This document shows, piece after piece, positions 46,512 through 56,829 of a stretch of DNA of 64,000 bases. A model generated the notes under the pieces. The model was not told the origin of the DNA. It saw only the letters and a list, made by a program, of their open reading frames with translations, and searched no databases. This DNA is from Hyphomicrobiales bacterium (GTDB lineage: Bacteria; Pseudomonadota; Alphaproteobacteria; Rhizobiales; Xanthobacteraceae): contig JAFKKN010000008.1 of NCBI GenBank assembly GCA_017305535.1, positions 62,001 through 126,000 on the forward strand, read 5' to 3'. Position numbers and translations under genes: made by a program. Each line of letters begins with the position of its first letter. Position 1 is the first letter of the stretch.

Positions 46512-46981
46512 CAGGATTTGATCCAGCGCGCGGCCGCATCGTCGTCGTGCGCGGCGGCATCGACCCAGTTCGTGCCGGCGGCGCTTTCCTCGCGCTTCCA
46601 GAACGGCGCGCGCGTCTTCAGGTAGTCCATCAGAAACTCCGCTGCCTCGAACGCCGCCTGCCGATGCGACGACGCCGTGACCACCAGCACGATGTTCTCG
46701 CCCGGTACGATGCGGCCGTGGCGGTGGATGACGGTGACGCCGAGCAGCGGCCAGCGCGTCCGCGCCTCCTCGACATGGCGGCCGATCTCGGCTTCGGCCA
46801 TGCCGGGATAGTGTTCGAGTGTCAGCGCGTCGATGGCATCGCCATCGGTCCCGCCACGACAGACGCCGCCGAACGACACCACCGCGCCGACATCGGTGCG
46901 ACCGGCGGTCATTGCCGCGATCTCGCGTGCGGTGTCGAAGTCGGCCTCTTGCAGGCGGATGGTAACAGGAACGGTCATCAC
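46511..46981 (-). CDS. moaE: Molybdopterin synthase catalytic subunit MoaE
   Basis: 156 residues. MoaE forms a heterotetramer with MoaD and inserts two sulfurs into precursor Z (cPMP). Motifs are VGAVVSFGGVCRG, LTLEHYPGMAEAEI, VIHRHGRIVPGENIVLVV and YLKTRAPFWKRE, with the active-site Lys in the last. The preceding moaD gene ends seven bases before. Met1 or Met2 may be the start. The partners moaA/B/C are not in this window. Confidence 0.95.
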   Translation of the reverse strand: MMTVPVTIRLQEADFDTAREIAAMTAGRTDVGAVVSFGGVCRGGTDGDAIDALTLEHYPGMAEAEIGRHVEEARTRWPLLGVTVIHRHGRIVPGENIVLVVTASSHRQAAFEAAEFLMDYLKTRAPFWKREESAAGTNWVDAAAHDDDAAARWIKS

Positions 46982-46987
46982 TAAATG

Positions 46988-47239
46988 TTAGCCACCGGTC
47001 ATCGGCGGAAAGAACGCGATCTCGCGCGCGCCGGCGATCACCGTCTCCGGCGGCACGTGGGTGTGGTCGATCGCGGCGCGGATCACGCGCGGCGTCTCGA
47101 AGGCATGGGCGTAGGTCTCGCCGCGCCCGGCCAGCCAGCCGATCAGGTCACCCACCGTGCGCACCTCGGCCGGCGGTTCGACGGTTTCTTCCGCCTTGCC
47201 GATGCGTTCGCGCACCCATGCGAAATAAACCACCTTCAT
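46988..47239 (-). CDS. moaD: Molybdopterin synthase sulfur carrier subunit MoaD
   Basis: 83 residues with a ubiquitin-like fold. It ends in FFPPMTGG, whose C-terminal Gly-Gly is adenylated and thiocarboxylated. VKVVYFAWVRERIG-type start (here MKVVYFAWVRERIG) is characteristic. Its ATG overlaps the pgsA stop codon (ATGA). The much longer frame in this register reaches into pgsA and is not the gene. Confidence 0.95.
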   Translation of the reverse strand: MKVVYFAWVRERIGKAEETVEPPAEVRTVGDLIGWLAGRGETYAHAFETPRVIRAAIDHTHVPPETVIAGAREIAFFPPMTGG

Positions 47240-47850
47240 GAGTCGGCCTCGATGAGGTGATGGATACCGGCGCGGAAATAATCCCAGCCGGTATAGATCG
47301 TGAGAAGCGCCGACAGCCAGAGCAGCAACAGCCCAAGCTGGGTCACGAACGGAAAGACCCGGTCGCCCGCCTCGCCCGCGAGCAGGAAGCCGATCGCCAC
47401 CAGTTGCGCGGTGGTCTTCCACTTGGCGAGCTTGGTCACCGGCACGCTGACCCGCAGCGCCGCGAGATATTCGCGCAGGCCCGACACCAGGATTTCGCGG
47501 CAGAGGATGACAATGGCGGCCCACAGGGTCCAGCCGTGGATGATGCCGTCGGCCGCCAGCATCAGCAGACAGGACGCGACCAGCAGCTTGTCCGCGATCG
47601 GGTCGAGCATCCGGCCGAGCGCCGACTGCTGATCCCAGATGCGGGCGTAGTAACCGTCAAGGAAATCGGTGATGGCGGCGGCGATGAACACCGCCAGCGC
47701 CACCCAGCGCAACCACAGCGGCCCCTCCAGGATGGATTGCGCGTAGACGCAGCCGACCACCACCGGAATCGCCGCGATCCGGGCAAAGGTCAGGATATTC
47801 GGGATCGATAACCCGTTCCGCGCGGAGCCTCTGGTGGTCGTTGTATCCAT
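47236..47850 (-). CDS. pgsA: CDP-diacylglycerol-glycerol-3-phosphate 3-phosphatidyltransferase
   Basis: 204 residues with several membrane helices. The CDP-alcohol phosphotransferase motif is DGYYARIWDQQSALGRMLDPIADK, matching DGx2ARx8Gx3Dx3D. PgsA makes phosphatidylglycerophosphate, the precursor of phosphatidylglycerol and cardiolipin, at the inner membrane. The ATG at 47850 is preferred to a TTG at 47862. It follows uvrC by about 70 bases on the same strand, an arrangement common in Rhizobiales. Confidence 0.95.
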   Translation of the reverse strand: MDTTTTRGSARNGLSIPNILTFARIAAIPVVVGCVYAQSILEGPLWLRWVALAVFIAAAITDFLDGYYARIWDQQSALGRMLDPIADKLLVASCLLMLAADGIIHGWTLWAAIVILCREILVSGLREYLAALRVSVPVTKLAKWKTTAQLVAIGFLLAGEAGDRVFPFVTQLGLLLLWLSALLTIYTGWDYFRAGIHHLIEADS

Positions 47851-47919
47851 CCGTTCTACCAATACTGCCGTTACGCGAAGGTCAACTATCCCCGTGTCAA
47901 TTTCGCGCCTATTGCCGCC

Positions 47920-50001
47920 TCAGCCCGGTTGCGCATGGAAAAACTCGAAGATCCGCCGGGCGCTTTCAGCGCTGATCCCCGGTACCTTGCCGAGATCGGC
48001 GATGGAGGCCCGTTCGATTTCCTTCAGCGTGCCGAAGTGATGCAGCAGCGCCCGCTTGCGCGAGGGGCCGATGCCGGGGATTTCCTGCAACCCGGCCTCG
48101 CGGAGGTCCTTCTTGCGCAATTTTCGGTGCGAGCCGATCACGAAACGGTGCGCCTCGTCACGCAGCCGCTGGATGAAATAGAGAACCGGGTCGCGCGGCT
48201 CCAGCTTCAGAGGCTCGCGGCCCGCCATGAACAGGGTTTCGCGGCCGGCATCGCGATCCGGCCCCTTCGCCACCGCCATCAACGAGACCTGCGTGAGGCC
48301 AAGTTCGTCGAATACCGCCTGCGCGGCGTTGAGTTGTCCGCGTCCGCCGTCGATGATGACCAGATCCGGCCACTGCTGCGGCGTGTCGTCGCTGGCCTCG
48401 GCCGGCCGCGTAGGATCGAGGCCCTGCGTCAGCAACCGCTTGAAGCGCCGCTCCAGTACCTCGCGCATCATGGCGTAGTCGTCGCCCGGCGTCAGGCCCT
48501 CGGAGCGGATGTTGAACTTGCGATACTGGTTCTTCAAAAAGCCGTCCGGTCCGGCCACGATCATGGCGCCGACCGCATTGGTGCCCTGAATGTGGCTGTT
48601 GTCGTAGACCTCGACCCGGTTCGGCACCTTCGACAGCGCGAGGATGGTCGCGAGCCCCTGTAACAGCCGCGCCTGTGTCGCGGTGTCGGCGAGCTTGCGG
48701 CCGAGCGCCTCGCGCGCGTTGGTCAGCGCGTGGGCGACGAGGTCCTTCTTTTCACCCCGTTGCGGTGTCGTCACCTCGACCTTGAAACCGGCCTTGACGG
48801 CAAGCGCGCTCGCCAGCAACTCGCGCTCGTCGATCGCGTGCGAGAGCAGCACCAGTTTCGGCGGCGGCTTGTCGTCATAGAACTGCGCGAGGAACGAGCC
48901 CAGCACCTCCTCGCAGGTGAATGACTTCTCGGCGCGGGGGAAATAGGCGCGATTGCCCCAGTTCTGCCCGGTGCGGAAGAAGAACACCTCGATACAGAAG
49001 TAGCCGCCTTCCTGATGCACGGCGAACACGTCGGCTTCCTCGACGGTGCGCGGGTTGATGCCCTGCGTCGACTGAATCGCGGACAGCGCCGCCAGACGGT
49101 CGCGATAAATGGCCGCGCGCTCGAAGGCGAGATCGTCCGACGCCTTCTCCATCTCGCGCGCGAGGTCTTCCTTCACCGCGCGCGAGCGGCCGGACAGGAA
49201 ATCAGTCGCCTCGCGCACCAGCGCGGTATAGCCGGGGAAATCGATCTCTCCGGTGCACGGCGCGGCGCAGCGGCGGATTTGATACAGCAGGCACGGCCGC
49301 GTCCGGCTTTCGAAAAACGAATCCGTGCAGGAGCGCACCAGAAACGCGCGCTGCAAGGCGGTGATGGTGCGATTGACCGCGCCGACCGAGGCGAACGGCC
49401 CGAAGTAACGCCCCGGCCGCGACTGCGCGCCGCGGTGCTTGAGCATCTGCGGCGCCCAATGGTCGCCGGTAATCAGGATATACGGGAACGACTTGTCGTC
49501 GCGCAGCAGCACGTTGAAGCGTGGCCGGAGCTGCTTGATGAGGTTGGCCTCGAGCAGCAAGGCTTCGGTTTCGGTCGCGGTGGAGACGATCTCCACCATC
49601 ACCGTCGCCGCGATCATTCGGGCGATGCGGGCGACATGGCCGGTCGGCCGCGCATAAGACGACAGCCGCTTGCGGACATTCTTGGCCTTGCCGACATAGA
49701 GCACGTCGTTGGCCGCGTTCAGCATCCGGTAGACGCCGGGCGAAGTCGGCGCGAGGCGCACCGCGCGCTCGATCGCCGCCCGCCCGACCGCGAACGGCCC
49801 CTCCGCCACCGCCTCGGAACCCTCGTCGATCGATTCCGGAAGCTGTTCCTCGTCGTCCTCGCCATTGCCGCCGGCGCTTGCCGGATCGATGTCCTGCATG
49901 GCGGGGTCGAGGCCGGGTGCGGTCGGGGCATCGGCCGGCGGGGTTTCCGGCCGCTGGTGCCCATCGCGAAGTTTCGGAGTGTTGGAGGAATCGGTCGCCA
50001 T
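47920..50001 (-). CDS. uvrC: Excinuclease ABC subunit UvrC
   Basis: 693 residues. UvrC makes both incisions around a UvrB-bound lesion. The GIY-YIG domain ([29 protein letters not shown]) begins near residue 90 after an acidic, Pro-rich N-terminal extension of about 75 residues. A UVR motif follows ([22 protein letters not shown], in parts). The RNase H-like nuclease domain contains [16 protein letters not shown] and [16 protein letters not shown]. Two helix-hairpin-helix motifs end the protein ([31 protein letters not shown]). Confidence 0.97.
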   Translation of the reverse strand: MATDSSNTPKLRDGHQRPETPPADAPTAPGLDPAMQDIDPASAGGNGEDDEEQLPESIDEGSEAVAEGPFAVGRAAIERAVRLAPTSPGVYRMLNAANDVLYVGKAKNVRKRLSSYARPTGHVARIARMIAATVMVEIVSTATETEALLLEANLIKQLRPRFNVLLRDDKSFPYILITGDHWAPQMLKHRGAQSRPGRYFGPFASVGAVNRTITALQRAFLVRSCTDSFFESRTRPCLLYQIRRCAAPCTGEIDFPGYTALVREATDFLSGRSRAVKEDLAREMEKASDDLAFERAAIYRDRLAALSAIQSTQGINPRTVEEADVFAVHQEGGYFCIEVFFFRTGQNWGNRAYFPRAEKSFTCEEVLGSFLAQFYDDKPPPKLVLLSHAIDERELLASALAVKAGFKVEVTTPQRGEKKDLVAHALTNAREALGRKLADTATQARLLQGLATILALSKVPNRVEVYDNSHIQGTNAVGAMIVAGPDGFLKNQYRKFNIRSEGLTPGDDYAMMREVLERRFKRLLTQGLDPTRPAEASDDTPQQWPDLVIIDGGRGQLNAAQAVFDELGLTQVSLMAVAKGPDRDAGRETLFMAGREPLKLEPRDPVLYFIQRLRDEAHRFVIGSHRKLRKKDLREAGLQEIPGIGPSRKRALLHHFGTLKEIERASIADLGKVPGISAESARRIFEFFHAQPG

Positions 50002-50239
50002 GGGCCCAAATTAAGCGCTGCGCCCTCAACCCGCCAGCCACAGCGGGTCATCGCCCGGTAACACTCCGTTAACGACGATCCGGTGCGCGAGGCCCGCGTT
50101 AAGAACCGATTAACGGCGGACTCTCGATAAATCTTAGCGAATTTGTTGCGAATTCCGTAACCGTAACGGACACGCCCACTGGCCGATATCTGGCCACCGC
50201 GGCGAACCGAACGGCGACGGCGAGAGTATTGAGGAGCGT

Positions 50240-50872
50240 ATGATGATCAGGACAACGTGGGCCGCCACCGCAGCCGTGGTTGCAACGTTAGCCCTTGCCA
50301 CGCAGGCCCAGGCTGCGGACTGGTCGTATGGCGCGCGCGGTCCCTACACCGTCAATCAGCCGCTCAACGCCTATAGCTGGGCCGGCCCGTATCTCGGCGG
50401 CAACCTTGGCTACAATTGGGGTTCCGTTTCCAACAACCCGACCCGCCCGTCCGGTTTCATGGGCGGCGTTCAGGTCGGCTACAACGTGCAGTCAGGCCCG
50501 CTGGTGATCGGCCTCGAGGGCGACCTGCAACTCAACGGTGCGGACAACCGCTTCGCCGGCTGGAAGTTCAGCAATCCGTGGTTCGGCACCGTGCGCGGGC
50601 GCGTCGGCTACGCCATGAACAATATCCTGATCTATGGCACCGGCGGCCTCGCCTTCGGTACGCTGAGCGGCGAGACGGCGACCCAGCGCGAAAGCCACAC
50701 CTCGGCCGGCTGGACCGTCGGCGTCGGCGCCGAATTCGGCCTGACCCAGAACATCAGCGCCAAGGTCGAATATCTCTATGTCGACTTGTCGAGCAGCCGC
50801 TTCGACATCACCGGCATGCCCAACGCCTATTCGACCAGCATGGTGCGCGTCGGCCTGAATTACCGTTTCTGA
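50240..50872 (+). CDS. Outer-membrane beta-barrel protein (Omp25/RopB-like)
   Basis: 210 residues. The signal peptide is TTWAATAAVVATLALATQAQ, cut after AQA. The mature part alternates Gly/aromatic strands: YSWAGPYLGGNLGYNWG, GFMGGVQVGYNVQSGPLVIG, FGTVRGRVGYAMNNILIYG and VEYLYVDLSSSRF, with a C-terminal VRVGLNYRF ending in Phe, as needed for barrel assembly. Such porin-like proteins are abundant in Rhizobiales outer membranes. GAGG precedes the tandem ATGs. A terminator follows. Confidence 0.93.
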   Translation: MMIRTTWAATAAVVATLALATQAQAADWSYGARGPYTVNQPLNAYSWAGPYLGGNLGYNWGSVSNNPTRPSGFMGGVQVGYNVQSGPLVIGLEGDLQLNGADNRFAGWKFSNPWFGTVRGRVGYAMNNILIYGTGGLAFGTLSGETATQRESHTSAGWTVGVGAEFGLTQNISAKVEYLYVDLSSSRFDITGMPNAYSTSMVRVGLNYRF

Positions 50873-50902
50873 TCGAAGCAAAAAGAACTTCGAGTGACCA
50901 AC

Positions 50903-50931
50903 TCCCGGCCCTTCGCGGCCGGGATTTTTTT
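50903..50931 (+). terminator. Rho-independent terminator after the outer-membrane gene
   Basis: TCCCGGCC-CTTCGC-GGCCGGGA followed by seven T. It lies 30 bases after the stop codon. Confidence 0.92.
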
Positions 50932-50959
50932 GCCTTAGGTAAGCGGCCATCGCGTGCTT

Positions 50960-51086
50960 CGTCATGCCCGGGCATAGCCATTCGAAGAACGGCGTCGCTT
51001 TCGCTCGCCTATGTCCCGGGCATCTACGTCTTTCTTCTCGCATTATCGCAAAGATGTGGATGGCCGGAACAAATCCGGCCATGACG
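50960..51086. repeat. CGTCATG-type palindromic repeat, copy 5 (composite)
   Basis: The left part CGTCATGCCCGGGCATAGCC carries the module ATTCGAAGAACGGCGTCGCT at this end, as in copy 3. CATCTACGTCTTT and AAAGATGTGGATG then lead to the right end CCGGCCATGACG. It lies between the convergent outer-membrane gene and rlmJ. Confidence 0.8.
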
Positions 51087-51163
51087 GTGGAGAGGTCGAT
51101 ACTCAACACTTTACCGTCGTCACCGGGCAGGCGCTTCGCTCGCAATAACGATGCGAATGACGC

Positions 51164-52024
51164 TTACGGCTTCGCGACCTCAAGCCGGAAACGCCCCGCG
51201 CCACCCTGCCCGAGCGGCTTTTGCAACTCCGGCAGCACGGTCCTCAGTTCGGCCGCCAGCGTCCACGGCGGATTGACGATCAACAAGCCGCTCGACACCA
51301 GTCCCTGCCCTTCGGCGGCGGGCGCAACGCTGAACTCCAGCCGCAGGCACTTGTCGCCGGCGCCTTTCGCGGCCGAAGCCGTCGCGACCTGTCGCGCCAG
51401 CGCATCAGTGGCGCGACGGTTTTTCACCGGATACCACAGCATGAAGATGCCGGTCGGCCACTTCGCAAAACTCTCCGCGAATACCCGCGCCAACCGGTCG
51501 AACTCGTCAGGCTGCTCGAACGGCGGATCGATCAGCACCAGCCCGCGCCGCTCGTTCGGCGGCACGAAAGCCGGCAGCGCGGTCCAGCCGTCGAGATCGA
51601 CCACCCGCGCCTGCTCGTCGCGGCGCAGCGCGTCGATCAACTGCTTGCGCGGTGCTGGGGCGACTTCGCAGACCACCATGCGGTCCTGCGGCCGCAGCAA
51701 GGCGCGCGCGATCAACGGCGATCCCGGATAGGCTTCCAGTTTCCCCGGCGGATTGAAGGCGCGGACGATATCGAGATAGGGCGCGATCAATGCGCCCGCG
51801 TCTTGCGAAAACCGCGCCTGCATCACCCGTGCGATGCCGGTGAGCCATTCGCCGCCGCGCGTCGCCTCCTCGCCGGTAAGGTCGTAACGGCCGGCGCCGG
51901 CGTGGCTGTCGATGACCCGGAACGCCGCCGGCTTCTCGTGCAGATAGGTCAATATCCGGACCAGCACGAGATGCTTGATGACGTCGGCGAAATTGCCGGC
52001 GTGAAAGGCATGGCGATAATTCAT
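51164..52024 (-). CDS. rlmJ: 23S rRNA (adenine(2030)-N6)-methyltransferase RlmJ
   Basis: 286 residues from MNYRHAFHAGNFADVIKHLV, a classic RlmJ start. YRHAFHAGNFADV and DSHAGAGRYDLTG are family motifs, and the N6-adenine catalytic tetrad is DPPFEQ (LVLIDPPFEQ). The upstream in-frame extension to 52078 was discarded. It is divergent from the YhaO-like gene, 95 bases apart. Confidence 0.93.
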   Translation of the reverse strand: MNYRHAFHAGNFADVIKHLVLVRILTYLHEKPAAFRVIDSHAGAGRYDLTGEEATRGGEWLTGIARVMQARFSQDAGALIAPYLDIVRAFNPPGKLEAYPGSPLIARALLRPQDRMVVCEVAPAPRKQLIDALRRDEQARVVDLDGWTALPAFVPPNERRGLVLIDPPFEQPDEFDRLARVFAESFAKWPTGIFMLWYPVKNRRATDALARQVATASAAKGAGDKCLRLEFSVAPAAEGQGLVSSGLLIVNPPWTLAAELRTVLPELQKPLGQGGAGRFRLEVAKP

Positions 52025-52119
52025 GCCGCACTTGTGACGGCATCGCGCGGCGAAAGCAACCGGATCCCGCGCGGACAACGGCCTTACAGCGCCGCCATAA
52101 TCGGTTACAACGGGGCATC

Positions 52120-53346
52120 ATGCGCTTCAGCTTCATTCACGCCGCCGACCTGCACATCGACAGCCCGCTCGCCGGCCTCGGCCTGAAGGACAAGGCGGTG
52201 GCGGAGCGGTTCGCGCGCGCCGGCCGCCGCGCGGTCGAGGCGCTGGTTAAGGAAACCATCGCCAGCGAGGCGGCGTTCCTGATCATCGCCGGTGACGTGT
52301 TCGACGGCGACTGGAAGGACGTGGGCACCGGGCTGTTCTTCGTCCGCGCCATCGGCGCGCTGCATCGCGCCGGCATCCCGGTCTATATCGTCAAAGGCAA
52401 TCACGACGCCGAAAGCGTGATGTCGCGCGACCTGCCCTATCCCGACACGGTGCACGTCTTCCCGTCGAACAAGGCGGCGACGCTGGAACTTGAGGCGCTG
52501 CGCGTCATCCTGCACGGTCGCAGCTTTCCGCATCGGCTGACCGGCGACTTCGTTCAGACCTATCCGGCACGGCGCGACGGCTGGCTCAATATCGGCGTGC
52601 TGCATACCTCGCTCGACGGCCGCCCCGGCCACGAGGGATATGCGCCGTGTTCGGTCGATGACCTCAAGCGCTTCGGCTACGACTACTGGGCGCTGGGCCA
52701 TATCCACGCCGCCGAGATCGTCAGCCGCGATCCGTGGATCGTGTTCCCCGGCAACCTGCAAGGCCGCAGCGTGCGCGAGACCGGCGCCAAGGGCGCGATG
52801 CGCGTCACTGTGGAGGACGGCCGCGTTGTCGAGGTGACGCCGCTGGTGCTCGATGCCGCGCGCTGGGCACATCTCGACATCGACGTCGGCGGCCTTGATA
52901 GCGAGACCGACATCGTCGCCCGCATCGACGCGGCATTGATGGAGGAGCACGGGTCGGCCGAAAACCGTCCGGTCGCGGCGCGCATCACGTTGCGCGGCGC
53001 GACACCGCTGCACAACCGTCTGATCGCACGGCGCGAGGAGTTTCAGGACGAGCTTCGCGCCAGCGGCTTCCGCATCGCCGAGGATTTCTGGATCGAACAA
53101 CTCAGGATCAGGACCACCGCGCCGCCATCCGTGACGACGATCTCGCCGGATACTGAAACGCTCGATATCGACGCCATGCTGCGCGAGGCCTCCGCCGATC
53201 CGGACTTCGCCGCAACGCGCGAACGGCTGATCAAGGAGATCGAGGACAAGCTGCCGAAGGACCTGCGCGATGAATTTCGCAGGACTGATGCGCTCGCCTC
53301 GCTCGGTGAAGACGCCCGCGCGTTGCTCGCCGGAGCGCTACCTTGA
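52120..53346 (+). CDS. SbcD/YhaO-type metallophosphoesterase nuclease
   Basis: 408 residues. The calcineurin-like motifs are intact: AADLHIDSP, IAGDVFDGDW, VKGNHDAES, IGVLHTSLDG and LGHIHAAE, giving the two-metal site. This layout with a C-terminal helical region is that of the YhaO/Mre11-like exonucleases. It should act with the ATPase encoded next, whose TTG start overlaps its TGA stop, an arrangement that implies a stable complex. No classic sbcC is present. Confidence 0.9.
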   Translation: MRFSFIHAADLHIDSPLAGLGLKDKAVAERFARAGRRAVEALVKETIASEAAFLIIAGDVFDGDWKDVGTGLFFVRAIGALHRAGIPVYIVKGNHDAESVMSRDLPYPDTVHVFPSNKAATLELEALRVILHGRSFPHRLTGDFVQTYPARRDGWLNIGVLHTSLDGRPGHEGYAPCSVDDLKRFGYDYWALGHIHAAEIVSRDPWIVFPGNLQGRSVRETGAKGAMRVTVEDGRVVEVTPLVLDAARWAHLDIDVGGLDSETDIVARIDAALMEEHGSAENRPVAARITLRGATPLHNRLIARREEFQDELRASGFRIAEDFWIEQLRIRTTAPPSVTTISPDTETLDIDAMLREASADPDFAATRERLIKEIEDKLPKDLRDEFRRTDALASLGEDARALLAGALP

Positions 53347-56300
53347 AACTTGCGCGGCTAGCCCTCGAGCGCTACGGCGCCTTCACCGATCGCGTACTGA
53401 CGTTCGATCCCGAGGCCGCGCTGCACATCGTCCATGGCGCCAACGAGACCGGCAAGACTTCGACGCTGTCGGCCATCGGCGATCTGCTGTTCGGCTTCGG
53501 TACGCGCACGACCTACAACTTCAAGCATGACAACAACGCGCTCCGGATCGGTGGAACGCTGCTTCATTCCGACGGCCGGCAACTCGCGATCCGCCGCCGC
53601 AAAGGCACCAAGAACACACTTCTCGATGCATCCGACCAGGCGCTGCCGGATGACACGCTGGCGCCATGGCTCGGCGGCATCGCGCGCGACACCTTCGATC
53701 GCGAGTTCGGCCTGACGGCGGAGGCGCTGCGGCGCGGCGGCGACGATCTGCTCAAGGCCGGCGGTCGGCTGGCGGAAACGCTCGCGGCAAGTTCGGCGGG
53801 CCTGAGCGCGCTGACGCAACTCAAGGACCGCCTGCAAGGCGAGGCGGACGCGCTGTTCACGTCGCGTCGCGCCGGCGGCAAGGCGTTCTACATCGCGGCC
53901 GACCGCCGCGATGACGCCGAACGCACCTTACGCGACAGCATCGTCACCCGCGATGTCCTGCAACAGGCGGACGACGCAGTGCGCGACGCCGAAGTACAAC
54001 TCGCAACGTTGAACAAGGCGCATGGCGAAAGCGGCAAGGTGCTGGCGCGCTGGCAACGCACGCTGCGCGTGCGCTCCCGGCTGACGCGGCTCGACCAGAT
54101 CACGAACGAACTGGCCGTCCTCGCCGACCTTCCCGCTATATCACCCGCGATGCTGGCCGAATGGCGCGAAGCGGTGTTGGCGGAAGCCGAGATCACGCGG
54201 GAGTTGGCAAAGCTCGATGCCGCCGATGCGGCGGACGCAACAGAGATCGCCGCGCTGGCCATCGACGAAACGACGCTGGCGCAAGCCGCCAACATCGAAA
54301 TGCTGCGCGATCGCATGGGGGCGATCCGCAAGGATTTCGACGATCTGCCGCGCCGCCGACAGGCGCGCGATGCAGCACGGGCAGCGCTTGACGACAGCGC
54401 GCGCCGGCTCGCGCTGTCGTCCCACGCGGCGCTGTTGGAAAAACTGCCGACCGATGCGGCACTGGCGCAGGCGCGTGATTTGATCGCGCGGCGCAAGCAA
54501 GCCGAACAGGCGATCGCGGACGCCGATGCGCGCCATGCGCGCTTGCAACGCGAGCTTGACGATTTCGCCGCCGAGTTCACCGACATACCTGCCGTCGTCG
54601 ACCCCGAACAATTGCGGCAACGCTTTGACGCGCTCGGCGACATCGCCGCGCAGGCGGACCGGCTGCGACGCGAAACGTCGGTGCTGGATATCGAAGCCAA
54701 CGCGCTTGCATCCGCCGCCCGCGTGCTCGATCCCGCACCCGGCCCGCTGGAAACCCTGCGCACGCTGGTGCTGCCGGATAGCGCGCTGATCGGCCAGTTC
54801 GCGCGGGACGCCGCACAGCATGACGACAACGCGAGGCAACTGAAATCGTCGCTCGTCACCTGCGACGAAGCGATCACCGCGACGAAAGCCGAACTCGCGC
54901 AGCTCGCCGGCCTCGGCGCCATGCCGAGTCACGGCGATCTCATCGAGGCACGGCGGCAACGCGACGATCATTTCACGAAGCTGCGCGACGTGCTCCACGG
55001 CGACCATGCGGCCCGCGATCAGAGATTTGCCGAAGTCGTTCAATCGTCGCAAGGCATCGACAGCATCACCGATCTCCTGCTCAGCGATAGTCAGCGCGCG
55101 ACCCGCCGCGAGGATGCCGAGCGACGTCTGACGGTCCGGTTCAGCGAACGCGAACGCCTTGCGGAGGCCCTGGCCGACGCACAAACGCAACGCACCACTT
55201 TCGAACAAAGCTGGGCGCAGGCCTGGGCAGCGGCAGGGCTCTCACCACGTAGCCCGGCCGAAATGCAGCGCTGGCGCGACCGCCTCGACGACATCCTGCA
55301 ACGCCTCGCCAAGCTCGACGCGCAACGCGCCGGGATCGCCACGTTGACGGCCAGCCTCGATGCCGGCAAGGACGCAACGATTGCGTTTCTCACAAGCGCC
55401 GGCCGCGCCCCGGATCGTACATTGGCCGCCGATATCCTGTATCGCGAGGCGAAAACCCGGCTCGACGAACTGCGCGCGGCATGGGCCGATGCCAAAACGC
55501 GCGCGGTGAGCCGCCAACGCATCGAACGCGACCTGCGCGAAGCCGAGGCCGCGCGCGCGGCGGCCTGCGATACACTCACAACCTTGATGCAGGCATGGCC
55601 CGATGCGATGGCCGGCATTGCCCTTGCGGAGGCGGCGACACCGGCAGAGGCTGATGCGACACTCGCGATGTGGCAAGGCATCGCGGTGCCGAAAGCGAGT
55701 TTCGAGCGCGAGAGCCGCAGCGCGTCGACCATGGAGGCCGACATCGCCGCGTTTGATCGCGACGTACGCGACATGGCAACGCGGATCGCACCGCATCTCA
55801 AAGCCGACACGTCGCTGGAAACGCTGGCGCACTTGTGGCGCCACCTCGATGCGACGCGCCGCGCCAGCGATATCCGCAAGCGGCTTCGCGAAACAGCAGC
55901 GCAGCGCGTCATCACCCGGCAAACGCTGACGGCGAAGCGCGCGGCAAACGCCTTGCTGCTCGATCACGCCCGCGAGGCCTTGCATAGCGCTGATCCCGAC
56001 GCGCTTGCCGCGGCGCTCGACCGCCTGGCAGCGCGCCAACAGCTAGAAGCCGAACGCGCCACATTGCGGCGCGACCTGCACGAGACCGGCGATGGTCTCG
56101 ATGAAGCCGCGTTGCGCGCGGAACGCGAAGGCCTCGATCTTGATCTGCTGTCCACCGAGATCGAACGCGAGCAGTTACGGCAAACGCAATTGTTACAGGA
56201 CGTCGCCGCCGCTTCCGCCGCGCTTCAGCAAAAACGCACCGCACGCGACGGCTTGCTACAAGGTCGCGATGCCAACACTGCCGCCAGCGAACGCGCACAG

Positions 56301-56801
56301 GCCAATGCGGAACTGCTCTCGATCGCGGAAAGCTGGCTGCTGCGCGCCGCCGCCGCCCGGCTTGCGGGCCGCGCCATCGAACGGCACCGCGCACGAATGC
56401 AGGACCCGATCATCGCGCGCGCCGGTGAATTGTTCGCGGCCGCCACCGATGCCACTTGCGCCGGCCTTGCCATCGATTATGGCAACGACGATCAGCCCGA
56501 ACTGAAGGCGCGCAGGAGCAACGACGAGCGGGTCGGCATCGCGGGACTGAGCGAAGGCACGCGCGACCAGCTTTTCCTCGCGCTGCGCCTGGCGTTACTG
56601 GAACAGCGCGCTGCCGAACCGATGCCGTTCATCGGCGACGACCTGCTCACCAGTTTCGACGAAGCCCGCACACTGGCGACATTGCGGCTGCTCGCGGCGG
56701 GTGGCGCGCACCGCCAGATCATCCTGTTCACGCACCATCGCCACGTGATCGATCTGGCGAGGACAGTGAGCGATCACAAAATCGATTGCGTGACATTATA
56801 G
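53343..56801 (+). CDS. YhaN/SbcC-like AAA ATPase with coiled coils
   Basis: 1152 residues beginning with TTG. The N-terminal ABC-type half has Walker A VHGANETGKTSTLSAIGD (residues about 31-48). A very long coiled-coil region follows (about 180-1000). The C-terminal half has the signature IAGLSEGTRDQLFLALRL, Walker B PFIGDDLLTSFDEA and an H-loop FTHHRHVI. These parts join as an ABC ATPase that gates the nuclease from the upstream gene, as in Rad50-Mre11. The role in DNA end processing is inferred from the family. Confidence 0.92.
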   Translation: MKLARLALERYGAFTDRVLTFDPEAALHIVHGANETGKTSTLSAIGDLLFGFGTRTTYNFKHDNNALRIGGTLLHSDGRQLAIRRRKGTKNTLLDASDQALPDDTLAPWLGGIARDTFDREFGLTAEALRRGGDDLLKAGGRLAETLAASSAGLSALTQLKDRLQGEADALFTSRRAGGKAFYIAADRRDDAERTLRDSIVTRDVLQQADDAVRDAEVQLATLNKAHGESGKVLARWQRTLRVRSRLTRLDQITNELAVLADLPAISPAMLAEWREAVLAEAEITRELAKLDAADAADATEIAALAIDETTLAQAANIEMLRDRMGAIRKDFDDLPRRRQARDAARAALDDSARRLALSSHAALLEKLPTDAALAQARDLIARRKQAEQAIADADARHARLQRELDDFAAEFTDIPAVVDPEQLRQRFDALGDIAAQADRLRRETSVLDIEANALASAARVLDPAPGPLETLRTLVLPDSALIGQFARDAAQHDDNARQLKSSLVTCDEAITATKAELAQLAGLGAMPSHGDLIEARRQRDDHFTKLRDVLHGDHAARDQRFAEVVQSSQGIDSITDLLLSDSQRATRREDAERRLTVRFSERERLAEALADAQTQRTTFEQSWAQAWAAAGLSPRSPAEMQRWRDRLDDILQRLAKLDAQRAGIATLTASLDAGKDATIAFLTSAGRAPDRTLAADILYREAKTRLDELRAAWADAKTRAVSRQRIERDLREAEAARAAACDTLTTLMQAWPDAMAGIALAEAATPAEADATLAMWQGIAVPKASFERESRSASTMEADIAAFDRDVRDMATRIAPHLKADTSLETLAHLWRHLDATRRASDIRKRLRETAAQRVITRQTLTAKRAANALLLDHAREALHSADPDALAAALDRLAARQQLEAERATLRRDLHETGDGLDEAALRAEREGLDLDLLSTEIEREQLRQTQLLQDVAAASAALQQKRTARDGLLQGRDANTAASERAQANAELLSIAESWLLRAAAARLAGRAIERHRARMQDPIIARAGELFAAATDATCAGLAIDYGNDDQPELKARRSNDERVGIAGLSEGTRDQLFLALRLALLEQRAAEPMPFIGDDLLTSFDEARTLATLRLLAAGGAHRQIILFTHHRHVIDLARTVSDHKIDCVTL

Positions 56802-56829
56802 GAATCACGCTGGCGAATTGACGATGACT

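Noticed and set aside
46988-47524. 178-residue extension of moaD
   Set aside because: The extra N-terminal part is read out of the pgsA frame and is random. moaD starts at 47239.
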